A stretch of DNA of 64,000 bases from Streptomyces sp. CA-210063 (GCF_024612015.1 NZ_CP102512.1:10726001-10790000); one strand, 5' to 3'. Positions 42,522 through 51,217 are shown, counted from the stretch's first letter. The notes: generated by a model from the letters alone, not told the origin. Numbers and translations are program-made.

Positions 42522-43982
42522 ATGAGCATCCGTCCATGGGTCATCGTCGAGGCACCGGACAGTCGTGGGCTTCGCCGGATCATGATAGGCAGCGAGACGG
42601 TAGGTAGTGCCTGGTCATTGGGTGAACTGCGGAAAATCCTCGGCCGGCACGGTTACCCCATGAACATGGATCTGGAGGATCCGGCATCCATATGCTGGCG
42701 GGGCGGGGACAGCAAGAAATGGCCTGACCGTGCATGGAGAAGGCACGCGACCACGATGCTCATGATGGCCGGACTGCTGGCTTCCATGGTGCTCAATGCG
42801 GTTATCGGATGGCCGGATGCCTCCGGAGCGCTGACTTTCGCGCAACGGATCACCGGGGCTCTTTTCGTTCTGTCCGGTCTGGTCCAGGGTGCGGCAGCAG
42901 TCGTGGTGCTCGACTACTGGGGGCGACGGCAGTTCAAGATCTCCGGGGCGGTCGTCCTGCTTGGGGTGCTGATTGCGCTGACCACGGACAGCCTTCTGCT
43001 GTTCATGTGGCTGGAAGAGATGGAGTACACGCCCCATCTGTTGGTGTTCATGCCCCTCTGGTGCTGGTCCCTGTGGGCGCTCGCTCTTCTTGTGCGTGAA
43101 AAATCGTGGCAGGGAGTCCCGCAGCCCAAGAGATTTGCGGCCGGAGTGCTCGCCACCGCACTTCTGACCGGTGTCAGCCTGGCGTATTCAACCGTGTACC
43201 AGCCCGCGGCAGCACCCATGCACTTTACGGTACGGGCGAAATTCGGGACGGCGCGGCCGGACCGTGGGCTGCCGTTTGTTCACGTCCCGCTGATGCTTTA
43301 CATGAAGAATACGGGTGAGATCCCCGTCTACATCATCAATGATATCTACACGGTCCACGGCAGAGGTGCCGAGTACTCCGAACACCCCAGGAACAGGGAC
43401 TTGGTAAAGGAGTGGAGGGAGAGCGCGGGTGAGCGGGGCGATCCCGTGGGGGAGGCGGAACTATATGTCGACCATCTCACATATGCCGCAATAAGTAGCG
43501 GGCATTTCTACGGCCCCGGAAACTGGCTCGAAGTCGGGCAGGAATATGCTCTTGAGCGCGTGTTCCAACTCCCTGAGGACGCCCTGTACGACATCGTAAG
43601 TGTCAACGTGCAGGTCTCATATATGAGGAAGGATCGAGGGAAGCTTGATGTGGAGGAGTTCAGTACCGTTCATTATTCATGGAGTAAGAACGACGAGCAG
43701 TACTACTGTGCTCCGGAGGAGGGGTGCGGGCAGCAGCTCATATATCACGGGAGGGTATGGCACAACAATAATCTCATCAACGTGACACGAAAACCGCGCT
43801 ATGTGACGGCGATCTGGCAACCCGGAGTCCGGCCCATCTCCTCAATTTCGTCGTTTCGTTTTGAGGAGGAGCAGGGTTCTTACTCGGAAGAGAAGAGGGA
43901 GTTGGACAGGTACGGGGCTGCGAGGGTCAACGCGCATGTGGATGTGCCCGTCGCGAAGTTGCTGAGACCCGCCGATCGCTGA
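42522..43982 (+). CDS. Large hypothetical membrane protein
   Basis: 486 residues from ATG 42522. An N-terminal cytoplasmic part of about 70 residues is followed by five or so helices (TTMLMMAGLLASMVLNAVIG; GALFVLSGLVQGAAAVVVLD; ISGAVVLLGVLIALTT; LLVFMPLWCWSLWALALLV; AGVLATALLTGVSLAYSTV). A roughly 250-residue extracytoplasmic domain follows, with a Cys pair (YYCAPEEGCGQQL) and beta-rich sequence. GC content is visibly lower than its neighbours and rare codons such as ATA and AAT are more frequent, suggesting recent transfer. No family is recognised. Confidence 0.65.
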   Translation: MSIRPWVIVEAPDSRGLRRIMIGSETVGSAWSLGELRKILGRHGYPMNMDLEDPASICWRGGDSKKWPDRAWRRHATTMLMMAGLLASMVLNAVIGWPDASGALTFAQRITGALFVLSGLVQGAAAVVVLDYWGRRQFKISGAVVLLGVLIALTTDSLLLFMWLEEMEYTPHLLVFMPLWCWSLWALALLVREKSWQGVPQPKRFAAGVLATALLTGVSLAYSTVYQPAAAPMHFTVRAKFGTARPDRGLPFVHVPLMLYMKNTGEIPVYIINDIYTVHGRGAEYSEHPRNRDLVKEWRESAGERGDPVGEAELYVDHLTYAAISSGHFYGPGNWLEVGQEYALERVFQLPEDALYDIVSVNVQVSYMRKDRGKLDVEEFSTVHYSWSKNDEQYYCAPEEGCGQQLIYHGRVWHNNNLINVTRKPRYVTAIWQPGVRPISSISSFRFEEEQGSYSEEKRELDRYGAARVNAHVDVPVAKLLRPADR

Positions 43983-44004
43983 CGGCGGCTTCGGCGCCAT
44001 TCCC

Positions 44005-45399
44005 CTAGCCTGCCTTTGTGAGCCAGGTACCCGCTGTGATCCCGAACTCCTCGTCCAGGTATACGGCTGCCTGCCTGCAATGGAGAGCCGGCTTTCCGAG
44101 GGTCGCGAGCAGTTCGTTCCCCGGTACCAGTTCGGCGAGGTCTGTGATGAGGGGCGCAACTTCAAAGGGGGCGTGGGTGTGCTCGTCGTTCTGCAACTGG
44201 GCGAGGACGTCGAGCAAGTCGTTTTGCTCTTCCTCGGCCTTCCAGAAGTCCTTGACCCCTTCGCTGTCCCACCTCGTGGGAACCAGGTCTTCCAGCTCCT
44301 CGGTGAGGGCATCCTCTGACACGGACTCGAATACGGCGTTCGTGCACACTTCGGCCGCCTTGCCGAGGGGATCGTCCGGCTGGTCCTGGGCCGAGGCGGC
44401 TTCCTCCTGCTCATCCTTCATCCGAGCGGTCCGCTCTTTCATCTCTTCCCGGGCTTCGGCTCGGTCCTCGGGTGACGTCCTGGGGTCGCTCATCTTCCTC
44501 AGCAGGCGATTGACGTGACGTGTCTCGTTCGCGAGTCTGTCCCGCGTCTCCTGAGGTGTGTCCGAGTCGAGGACCCAGTCCATCGAGGTGCTCGCCCACA
44601 TCACCTGCGGACCTATGTCCTGCGCGCCCTGGCTCTTCTCCAAGACGTAGTTCCCGTCCTCCACGATGCTGATCAGCTGCTCGCGCAACTCCTCTGGCGT
44701 CTCGGGGGCGCAGATCATGTCGAGGGCGGATGTCGTCCGCTTCACAGCCAGGAGGAGCCTGGATCGGTCCTCGGGCGGCACACTCAGGTCGTGGCCCACC
44801 TCCAGAGTTGCGGTCACCTGCTCCACGAGCACGGTCAATTGTTCCTGCAGCTCGCGAGGAGTGCTGTCGTCGCTGATGACCGCCAGCGTCGAGATCAGGT
44901 TATTCGCGCTTTCGATGACCCCTTGCCTGTCCTGGAGCGACGTCTCCGGGTCTTGGACCGCTTGCAGGGTGGCAGTCAATTTCTCCACGGCCGGGGTGAG
45001 CTCTTCGGGGACTTCTCCCTGCTCCTCCTTCAGACTTTTCGTTAGGTCTTCAATTTCCTTGTTCTGCTCCGCCGTGGGTTCGGACGCCGGCTCGGAATCC
45101 GTGGGGTCGGCAGGGGGCGACGTTTCGCTCGGTGTGGATGGAGGAGGCGTCGAAGACGTCGGCGTATCAGTTGGAGCCGGTGTGTCCGTAGTCGGCGCAT
45201 CAGTTGGAGCCGGCGTATCAGTCGAAGTAGGCGTAGGTGTCGGCGAGGGAGATTTTAGCGCGAGTACTTCAGTAGGGCTCTCGTCGTCGGCTTGAGATGC
45301 TGCCGCAACCCCTATCGGGCCCGTTGGCAATGTGAGCGCCGCAGTCAAGAGGGACGCGTTGACCATGTGGAAGACGTGACGCCGGGCGGTTCTGGCCAT
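44005..45399 (-). CDS. Secreted helical-repeat protein with Pro/Thr linker
   Basis: 464 residues. A signal peptide (RRHVFHMVNASLLTAALTLP, then TGPIGVAAASQA) is followed by a Thr/Pro/Ser-rich, probably cell-wall-spanning linker (about residues 45-105). The rest is highly acidic and helical, with a unit of about 26 residues recurring at least six times. Each unit opens with a motif like STPRELQEQL, SVPPEDRSRL, ETPEELREQL, DTPQETRDRL or TSPEDRAEAR. The last 120 residues form a separate domain with two Cys. It resembles uncharacterised secreted Streptomyces proteins and could be structural or adhesive. No enzymatic motif is seen. Confidence 0.65.
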   Translation of the reverse strand: MARTARRHVFHMVNASLLTAALTLPTGPIGVAAASQADDESPTEVLALKSPSPTPTPTSTDTPAPTDAPTTDTPAPTDTPTSSTPPPSTPSETSPPADPTDSEPASEPTAEQNKEIEDLTKSLKEEQGEVPEELTPAVEKLTATLQAVQDPETSLQDRQGVIESANNLISTLAVISDDSTPRELQEQLTVLVEQVTATLEVGHDLSVPPEDRSRLLLAVKRTTSALDMICAPETPEELREQLISIVEDGNYVLEKSQGAQDIGPQVMWASTSMDWVLDSDTPQETRDRLANETRHVNRLLRKMSDPRTSPEDRAEAREEMKERTARMKDEQEEAASAQDQPDDPLGKAAEVCTNAVFESVSEDALTEELEDLVPTRWDSEGVKDFWKAEEEQNDLLDVLAQLQNDEHTHAPFEVAPLITDLAELVPGNELLATLGKPALHCRQAAVYLDEEFGITAGTWLTKAG

Positions 45400-45693
45400 G
45401 GTGACTCCAGATGCGCTGTGCGTTGTGCTGCGTCGTCCGTTACGGATCCGGCCTTTTTCGGGCGGTCCTCAGAGAAGATCTGGAGCTCAAACAATGCAGA
45501 GCCCACACAAATCCAGTCTTCACCCACTCGTCGTATTCCGCAACGCGAACGCCGCGGGTGAAATGGTCGCGCGGATGATGGCTGAGTGCAGGCCTTCGGC
45601 CATCGAATGGGTGGAGGCGAGGTCGATGGCGGTGAAGCCCGCGGTTTGAATGCCCAGACGGCGATGGAGTGGATGGAGCACCGTGCGGGCGCT
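45400..45693. other. Intergenic, nothing secure
   Basis: Between the secreted repeat protein and the IS630 element. A minus-strand frame around 45530-45660 (GFTAIDLASTHSMAEGLHSA) looks coding-like and may be a gene remnant, but no family is recognised. It should include the promoter of the secreted protein. Confidence 0.3.
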
Positions 45694-45694
45694 A

Positions 45695-46803
45695 TTTGAT
45701 CCGAAACGCTTTGTGTTCGCGCTCGTTGGTGGTGTGTGAGTGATCTGGTGGGGGATGCGCGGGCCTGGTCGCCGGACGCACAGGAGGCTGTACGTCTGCT
45801 GGCGGTGTCCGCGCTGGTGGACGGCCGGGACCGGTCGGAGGTTGCGGCCCTGTTCAGAGTGTCGGTCAGGGCCGTGGACAACTGGTGGGCGAGGTGGCAG
45901 GCGGGTGGCCGAGACGCGCTGATGTCCCGCCCGCGGGGCCGGCGCGCGGGTGAACATCAGGTTCTGTCCGAGGCTGAGCAGGCCGCTCTCCGGCAGGCCG
46001 TCGTGGACCACACTCCATCTGAACTGGGTCTTTCCGGTCAGCTGTGGACGCGAGGGCTGATAGGCGAACTGATCTTCACGCTGTACCGGGTCCGCTTCAC
46101 CGAGCCGGGAGTGGGCAAGTACCTCAAGCGGTGGGGACTGACGTTCCAGCGGCCGGACAAGCGGGCCGTCGAGCAGGACCCGGAGGCGGTCCGGATCTGG
46201 CACGAGGAGACCTGGCCGGCGATCCGGGCCAGAGCGAAGGCGGACAACGGTGAAGTCCTGTTTGCCGACCAGGTCGGCATCCGGTCGGACCAGGTCACCG
46301 GCCGGACCTGGGGGGCCAAAGGCGCGACGCCGGTCGTGCACCGCACCGGGAACCGGTTCTCGGTGAACGCGATGTCCGCGATCAGCACCAAAGGGCGGAT
46401 GCACTTCATGGTCTTCACCGAGTCGTTCGACGCGACGGTCATGTGCCGCTTCCTGGCCAGGCTCGTCGGCCACTTCGACCGCAAGGTCCACCTGGTCGTG
46501 GACCGGCACTCGGCCCACCGCTCGAAGGCCGTCCGGGCGTGGCTCGCCGACCACAAGGACCAGGTCGAACTGAACTTCCTGCCCTCGTACTCACCCGAAC
46601 TCAACCCGGACGAGCTGGTCAACGCCGACCTCAAACGCAGCCTGCCTCACACCCACCGGGCCAGGAACCAGACTGAACTCGCCTCCGAAACCCGGCGGTT
46701 CTTCCACCGTCGACAACGCCAACCTCACATTGTGCGTGGATACTTCGGCGGCCGACACGTCCGCTACGTCATCGACGAGTGGACCCCATGAGTTTTTGAT
46801 CAA
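45695..46803 (+). mobile_element. Intact IS630-family element
   Basis: The ends are flanked by TA at 45693-45694 and 46804-46805. They read inward TTTGATCCGAAACGC on the left and TTGATCAAAAACTC on the right, similar inverted termini. One uninterrupted transposase gene fills the element. The first 260 bases recur in inverted orientation at 49579-49832, and a relative of the 3' end recurs at 24175-24321. Confidence 0.8.
45736..46791 (+). CDS. IS630-family transposase
   Basis: 351 residues from GTG 45736, full length. The N-terminal HTH is SEVAALFRVSVRAVDNWWAR. The DDE catalytic domain has the first Asp in VLFADQVGIRSD, the second in LVVDRHSAHRSKAV and the Glu in SPELNPDELVNADL. No lesion is visible, so it may be the only fully active transposase of this group in the window and could act on the related fragments. 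Confidence 0.9.
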   Translation: MSDLVGDARAWSPDAQEAVRLLAVSALVDGRDRSEVAALFRVSVRAVDNWWARWQAGGRDALMSRPRGRRAGEHQVLSEAEQAALRQAVVDHTPSELGLSGQLWTRGLIGELIFTLYRVRFTEPGVGKYLKRWGLTFQRPDKRAVEQDPEAVRIWHEETWPAIRARAKADNGEVLFADQVGIRSDQVTGRTWGAKGATPVVHRTGNRFSVNAMSAISTKGRMHFMVFTESFDATVMCRFLARLVGHFDRKVHLVVDRHSAHRSKAVRAWLADHKDQVELNFLPSYSPELNPDELVNADLKRSLPHTHRARNQTELASETRRFFHRRQRQPHIVRGYFGGRHVRYVIDEWTP

Positions 46804-46805
46804 TA

Positions 46806-47098
46806 GCGGCATGGCGCTGATCGCGGCGGCGTGATCAGCGCACCCGCCGCGCGCTCAGTGGCCGAATAATTGCCTATTTGTTCGATATGTCCAGTACACG
46901 ACGCCAGTGCTGTGACCGCGTACGTTCACCGGGTTGGTGATCCCTGAGGTCGGGAGGTGGGCCTCTAGATCAACACGAGCCGCCAGGTGTTCATGGCCCC
47001 TCCCACAGGCCGAACGAGCGACTCATAGCGGCAGTCACCAAAGCGTGAATCGGCCCCAGGGGTGCTGCCGGGGCCATCGGCTGACTGTTCCGCGTCGC
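46806..47098. other. Intergenic, no gene seen
   Basis: The region between the IS630 element and the S66-like gene is AT-richer near 46860-46900. It contains no convincing ORF, hairpin or repeat. Confidence 0.3.
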
Positions 47099-48118
47099 TC
47101 AGCTCACCGGTCCCGTCATCGCGAGAGGTCCTACCGTCGGTTCGAGTAGCGACAACGTCCGCCGTTGCGCATCGAGGCCGGCACGGATGCCGACCGGCAT
47201 CGGCAGGTTCGGGCCGGCATGCCCGAACTCGACGTTGCCCAGGACCGGGATGTCACGGTCGCCGAGGACGTCGAGGACGATCTCGCGCAGGGATGGGGAC
47301 GCGCCGGGCTCAAGTCCGCCGATCTCACGCGGCACGCCCACGACCATGCCGGAGATCCGGTCGAGGATGCCGCAGTGCCGCATCACCTGCAGATAGCTCC
47401 ACACGTACGAGGCCAGGCCGCCCATCTCCTCCCAGAACAGCACGGCACCGTCGAACCGCTCCAGCGGCAGCGCGAAGGGTGTCGCCTGCGCCAGCACGAT
47501 GCGGTTGATCACCCCGCCGATCAGCGGCCCTTCGGCGCGACCTGGACGCCAGCATTCCCACGACGGGCTCGCCGGCAGCGCCCCGATCGCCGCGGTACCG
47601 GTCAGCAGCCTGCAGTAGAGCTGCTCGAGTTCCGCCTGGCGCGCCGTGGGCGCGGACGGCCACTGGCCGCCGAAGCCGGGGACGGCCATGTCGGCGTGGA
47701 ACCCGACCAGGCCCGTGCGCCCATGGAGCACCAGGTGCAGCAGCGAGATGTCGCTGTAGCCGAGGATCGGCTTGGGGTCGGTCTTGATCGCGTCGACGTC
47801 GATGAGGTCGAGGTAGCCGAGCGCCGTCTGGCCGCCGTCACTCGCGATAATCGCGCGCACCTCGGGATCACGCAGAAGTCCGTTGAGTTCTGCGGCGATC
47901 TCGGCCGGCGTGGCCGCGCTCCACCAATGGTGCCGTCCTAATTCGAGCAGCGGAGCCCGCCGCACGCGGAAACCTATTCGCTCGAACAGTTCCACCGTTC
48001 GCTGAACGTTGGGCTCGTAGGCGGTCGGCAGCGGGCCGGACAGCGCGGCGATGACTACGAGGTCTCCGGGCCTGAGGGCACGCGGTCGAAGCAGCTGGGG
48101 CCGTGCAGTACCCGTCAT
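47099..48118 (-). CDS. S66 peptidase family (LD-carboxypeptidase/MccF-like) protein
   Basis: 339 residues from ATG 48118. Family landmarks are LRPGDLVVIAALSGPLPTAY, ELNGLLRDPEVRAIIASDGG, KPILGYSDISLLHLVLHGRT, GPLIGGVINRI, VLFWEEMGGLASYVWSYLQV (Glu) and VEFGHAGPNLPMPVGI (His). These enzymes cleave LD bonds in muropeptides or, in MccF, inactivate acyl-AMP peptide toxins. The segment after GG reads QTALGYL, where characterised members carry the nucleophilic Ser in a GGYG(S)-like turn, so the active-site Ser is not evident. Self-immunity or cell-wall recycling roles are both possible. Confidence 0.75.
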   Translation of the reverse strand: MTGTARPQLLRPRALRPGDLVVIAALSGPLPTAYEPNVQRTVELFERIGFRVRRAPLLELGRHHWWSAATPAEIAAELNGLLRDPEVRAIIASDGGQTALGYLDLIDVDAIKTDPKPILGYSDISLLHLVLHGRTGLVGFHADMAVPGFGGQWPSAPTARQAELEQLYCRLLTGTAAIGALPASPSWECWRPGRAEGPLIGGVINRIVLAQATPFALPLERFDGAVLFWEEMGGLASYVWSYLQVMRHCGILDRISGMVVGVPREIGGLEPGASPSLREIVLDVLGDRDIPVLGNVEFGHAGPNLPMPVGIRAGLDAQRRTLSLLEPTVGPLAMTGPVS

Positions 48119-48294
48119 GGCGTGAGTGTCGCCGGTGCCATGGGCAGGGTCACGCGATTTTTCCGGTCGCCCGCCCCAGCGGCTGCCCTTCTCGCTGCGA
48201 CTGTCAGCGATGAGGCCGGACCTGCATCGAACCGTGCTGAACCATGCATCTGCTAGAGAAAGGGGACTGCTGCAGGGGTGGGTGACAGCGGGGT

Positions 48295-48480
48295 TTATGC
48301 AGCCAGGGCTGCGGCTGGGGTCATGATGGTCTCGTACTCGACGGGGGTCAATCGGGCCAGGCGTCTCTGACGCCGGCGTCGGTGGTAGGTGCGCTCGATC
48401 CAGGTGACGATCGCGATCCGCAGTTCCTGGCGGGTGGCCCAGGTACGGCGGTCGAAGACGTTCTTCTGAAGCAGCGCGAA
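48295..48480 (-). pseudogene. IS3-family transposase, C-terminal fragment
   Basis: The minus strand reads LQKNVFDRRTWATRQELRIA, then IVTWIERTYHRRRRQRRLAR and LTPVEYE, the usual end of the rve integrase domain of IS3-family OrfB. About 60 codons remain. It directly abuts a treZ-like fragment on the plus strand at about 48480. Confidence 0.8.
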
Positions 48481-48487
48481 GCGCGGC

Positions 48488-48670
48488 GATCTGCGGGTCG
48501 CGGTCAACCTTTCCGGGAAGCCCGCCGCCATCCCGCTGGGCGCCGGCCGGCACCGGGCCGGCGGGGGGAGGGTGCTGGCCGCCTGGGAGCCGGCCGAGGC
48601 CCCGGGCGGCGACGGGGTGCTGCACCTGCCGCCGGAGTCGTGCGTGGTGCTGGCCGACGACCGAGACCGC
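48488..48670 (+). pseudogene. 3' end fragment of a treZ-like gene (trehalohydrolase C-terminal domain)
   Basis: The plus strand reads DLRVAVNLSGKPAAIPLGAG, then VLAAWEPAEAPGGDGVLHL and PPESCVVLADD. This is the small C-terminal beta domain that ends malto-oligosyltrehalose trehalohydrolases in actinomycetes. The catalytic barrel is absent on the left, where an IS3 fragment begins. This is a stray piece of a chromosomal metabolic gene. Other GH13 C-terminal domains are possible but fit less well. Confidence 0.5.
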
Positions 48671-48688
48671 GCCTCCTGCGGGCGGCCG

Positions 48689-49357
48689 TCAGATCTTCCC
48701 CCGGTCCCACGCGTTCAGCATGCCGTCGAAGGAACGGACCAGGGCCAGTACGGCGGCGCCTGACCGCGGGTCCAGGAACGCTTCTTCAAGATGCACCTGG
48801 TTTCCGTGCGCCTTGAATTCCAGTGGCACCCGGCCGCCCTCGCGCCAGATGATGCGGCCCGGTCCACGAGGAAGGTCGCCGCCCCCGCCCAGCACGGCCG
48901 CCACGAAGAGGAACGGCAGCAGGGGCGAGAACAGCCACCACACGCACCACCAGACGATCCGGCCCTTGTATCCCACCGCGTCGGGTGCGCCGGGCCGGCT
49001 CACCGTCCACCGGGTACGCAGCCCCCTCCTGAACGCCTTCTCGCGTACGACGGTGCAGAGGAGCTCACCCTGCGCGCCGAGTACTTGATAGACCGAGACG
49101 CCCTTCGCGCAGGAGGCGGTCACCACGGTGGCGACCCGCGCCCCGCGGTACTCGTCCGCCCACAGGACGAAGGAGCGTGCGCCGCTGCCCCGGGCCGCGA
49201 GATAGGCGGGCACGCCCCCCGGCGGCAGCTCCCGTTCCACGTGGCCGACCGTCCAGGACGGTCCCGGCTTGACAAAGAGGTTGATCTTGCGGGCGACCGG
49301 CTCGGGAGTGACCCCCTCCTGTCGCCTCGGGTGAGTCATCGTCAGCATGCCGACCAT
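48689..49357 (-). CDS. Hypothetical membrane-associated protein
   Basis: 222 residues from ATG 49357, with GAGGGGG about 8 bases upstream (ATG 49339 is also possible). Beta-rich segments (ARSFVLWADEYRGARVATVV; GELLCTVVREKAFRRGLRTR) flank one very hydrophobic, Trp-rich helix pair region (IVWWCVWWLFSPLLPFLFVA). The C-terminus resembles scramblase or LURP-one-like short proteins only loosely. No function is claimed. The 3' end overlaps the treZ-like remnant region. Confidence 0.55.
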   Translation of the reverse strand: MVGMLTMTHPRRQEGVTPEPVARKINLFVKPGPSWTVGHVERELPPGGVPAYLAARGSGARSFVLWADEYRGARVATVVTASCAKGVSVYQVLGAQGELLCTVVREKAFRRGLRTRWTVSRPGAPDAVGYKGRIVWWCVWWLFSPLLPFLFVAAVLGGGGDLPRGPGRIIWREGGRVPLEFKAHGNQVHLEEAFLDPRSGAAVLALVRSFDGMLNAWDRGKI

Positions 49358-49578
49358 CCGGCTTCCCCCTCGTACGGTCCTCGCCGGTGCGAGGAGCGTA
49401 CGGATCCTACGGCCGTGAGGGTGCTTGTGCCGCTGGGGCCGGGCAACTCGCGTTCCGAGTAAGGGTCTTCGCCCGGCGACGCCGTGCCGACGCGCGGGAG
49501 ACGGCTCAGACGACGATGACCCGGCGCCCGCGCGCGTGACCGGCCTGGCTGTCGATGTGCGCCGCCGCGGCCTCGCAC

Positions 49579-49832
49579 CCGCGCGCCGGCCCCGCGGGCG
49601 GGACATCAGCGCGTCTCGGCCACCCGCCTGCCACCTCGCCCACCAGTTGTCCACGGCCCTGACCGACACTCTGAACAGGGCCGCAACCTCCGACCGGTCC
49701 CGACCGTCCACCAGCGCGGACACCGCCAGCAGACGTACAGCCTCCTGTGCGTCCGGCGACCAGGCCCGCGCATCCCCCACCAGATCACTCACACACCACC
49801 AACGAGCGCGAACACAAAGCGTTTCGGATCAA
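49579..49832 (-). mobile_element. Truncated inverted copy of the IS630 element (5' end)
   Basis: The first 40 bases of terminus and about 70 codons of transposase (MSDLVGDARAWSPDAQEAVR to RPRGRRAG) match 45695-45950 almost exactly, in opposite orientation. One mismatch is visible by eye (GACGGCCGGG versus GACGGTCGGG). TA follows the terminus at 49833-49834. The copy ends abruptly at about 49579. Together with the intact element it forms a roughly 250-bp inverted repeat around 46.8-49.6 kb. Confidence 0.85.
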
Positions 49833-49937
49833 TACTGAACTTGAATTCGTGATGTCGGCGGTGTCGCGGAGCCCCCTGGGTACTGGTCGCTCGGGATCAA
49901 GAGCGTGTCTGCAACCAGTGACCCGCGGCGGCCAGTG

Positions 49938-50294
49938 TCACTTCGATGTCGTCGCGAGGCGGCTGCGGGTGACGTTCATGGCCGGGTCGTCGGTGGGCAT
50001 GCCGAGGAGTTCGTGGAGTTCTCGGACCCGGAATGCCTGGTCGGGGTGCTGGTTGAAGGCGTTCACGATGGCCTGGTAGGTGGTGGCCTGTTCGGGCGGA
50101 CCGTGCTCGCCTCCTTCGCCGGTCGGCGCGAGTTCGGCGATGATCTTTCGAGTGGTGGCCAGGTCCGCGAGATGCGCTTCGGTCTCGGTGAGTGCGCCGG
50201 TCAAGTCCTCTATTTGTCTGCGGAGTTCATCAGCCCGGGCAGCGGCGTCGTCGTGGCGGGCCTGGAGATCGGTCAGGAGCTCGGTGATGTTCAC
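49938..50294 (-). CDS. Accessory ORF coupled to the IS5-type transposase
   Basis: 118 residues from GTG 50294, overlapping the transposase stop by GTGA. A heptad-rich coiled coil comes first (NITELLTDLQARHDDAAARA, DELRRQIEDLTGALTETEAH). A small helical domain follows (TYQAIVNAFNQHPDQAFRVR, ELHELLGMP) that looks like a winged helix. Translational coupling to the transposase suggests a regulator or assembly factor of that element. No described family is recognised. Confidence 0.6.
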   Translation of the reverse strand: MNITELLTDLQARHDDAAARADELRRQIEDLTGALTETEAHLADLATTRKIIAELAPTGEGGEHGPPEQATTYQAIVNAFNQHPDQAFRVRELHELLGMPTDDPAMNVTRSRLATTSK

Positions 50295-51145
50295 GAGGCC
50301 GCTCGGAGGGTGTCGCGCCAGGCCGGGCTGGGTGCGGTGAGGCGACGGGACATGTTCGCGGTGGCGGCCCAGTAGACGCACGAGGCGGAGGTGTCGGGCC
50401 GGTGGTCGTACTCGCGAGCCAGGCGCCGGTGCAGCATCAGGGTGCCGTTGACCTGCTCGACCACCCACCGCTTCGGTTGTGGGACGAAGCCTTTGCCCTG
50501 GTCGGCCGGGTTGCGGCGGACGACCTCGACGGTGATGTCCAGCAGTGCGCCGTGGATGATGACTTCGTCCTTGAAGCCCTGGTCCACGAGGGCCTTCTCG
50601 AGACGGTTCCCGCACCGTTCGGCCGCCAGATCGAGCAGGGCGGTGCCGGCGGCGTTGCCGTGGGCGGAGGCGGCCAGGACGACGACGCCGATGATCAGGC
50701 CCAGCACGTCGACGGCCAGTCCCCGCTTGCGCCCCGGCGTCCTCTTGTTCACATCCAGTCCCGTCGTGGTCTTCGGGACACCCGCGGCCGCACGCACGGA
50801 CTGGGTGTCGATGATCACGAGGGACGGGTCCTCTAATCGGCGGGCCTTCTCCCGTACCTGACAGCGCAGGAGTTCCTGGATCCGCTGGTCAAGGCCGTCC
50901 TCGCGCCAGAGCGTGAAGTAGTAGAACACCGCCGACCAGGCGGGAAGGTCATGGGGCAGGTAGCGCCACTGACAGCCGGTCCGGTTCTGGTAGAAGATCG
51001 CGTTCACGACCTCCCGGAGATCGCGGGTCCCGGGGTCTCCGGTCGCCGACCGTCTCACCCGGTCCTGCTTCCAGGCCGTGATCATCGGCTCGATCAACAC
51101 CCAGTGCTCGTCCGATAAGTCGCTCGGATACGGTCTTCGATCCAT
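50291..51145 (-). CDS. IS5-family transposase
   Basis: 284 residues from ATG 51145. The DUF4096 start is PYPSDLSDEHWVLIEPMI, then CQWRYLPHDLPAWSAVFYYF. The catalytic triad is visible as Asp in LVIIDTQSVRAAAGV, Asp in ALVDQGFKDEVI and Glu in RWVVEQVNGTLMLHRRLARE. The frame is open and complete. The element's terminal repeats could not be found by eye, so its limits are not given. The coupled ORF at 49938-50294 extends it. Confidence 0.85.
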   Translation of the reverse strand: MDRRPYPSDLSDEHWVLIEPMITAWKQDRVRRSATGDPGTRDLREVVNAIFYQNRTGCQWRYLPHDLPAWSAVFYYFTLWREDGLDQRIQELLRCQVREKARRLEDPSLVIIDTQSVRAAAGVPKTTTGLDVNKRTPGRKRGLAVDVLGLIIGVVVLAASAHGNAAGTALLDLAAERCGNRLEKALVDQGFKDEVIIHGALLDITVEVVRRNPADQGKGFVPQPKRWVVEQVNGTLMLHRRLAREYDHRPDTSASCVYWAATANMSRRLTAPSPAWRDTLRAAS

Positions 51146-51217
51146 GCCCGCATCCCAGCATGCGCATGGCGAACGGTCGGCTCGTACGGCGATCAGTACC
51201 ACGATCGAGCGATCACG

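Noticed and set aside
48382..48816. 144-residue plus-strand ORF across the IS3/treZ junction
   Set aside because: It mixes frames of two fragments; the treZ-like reading is in another frame.
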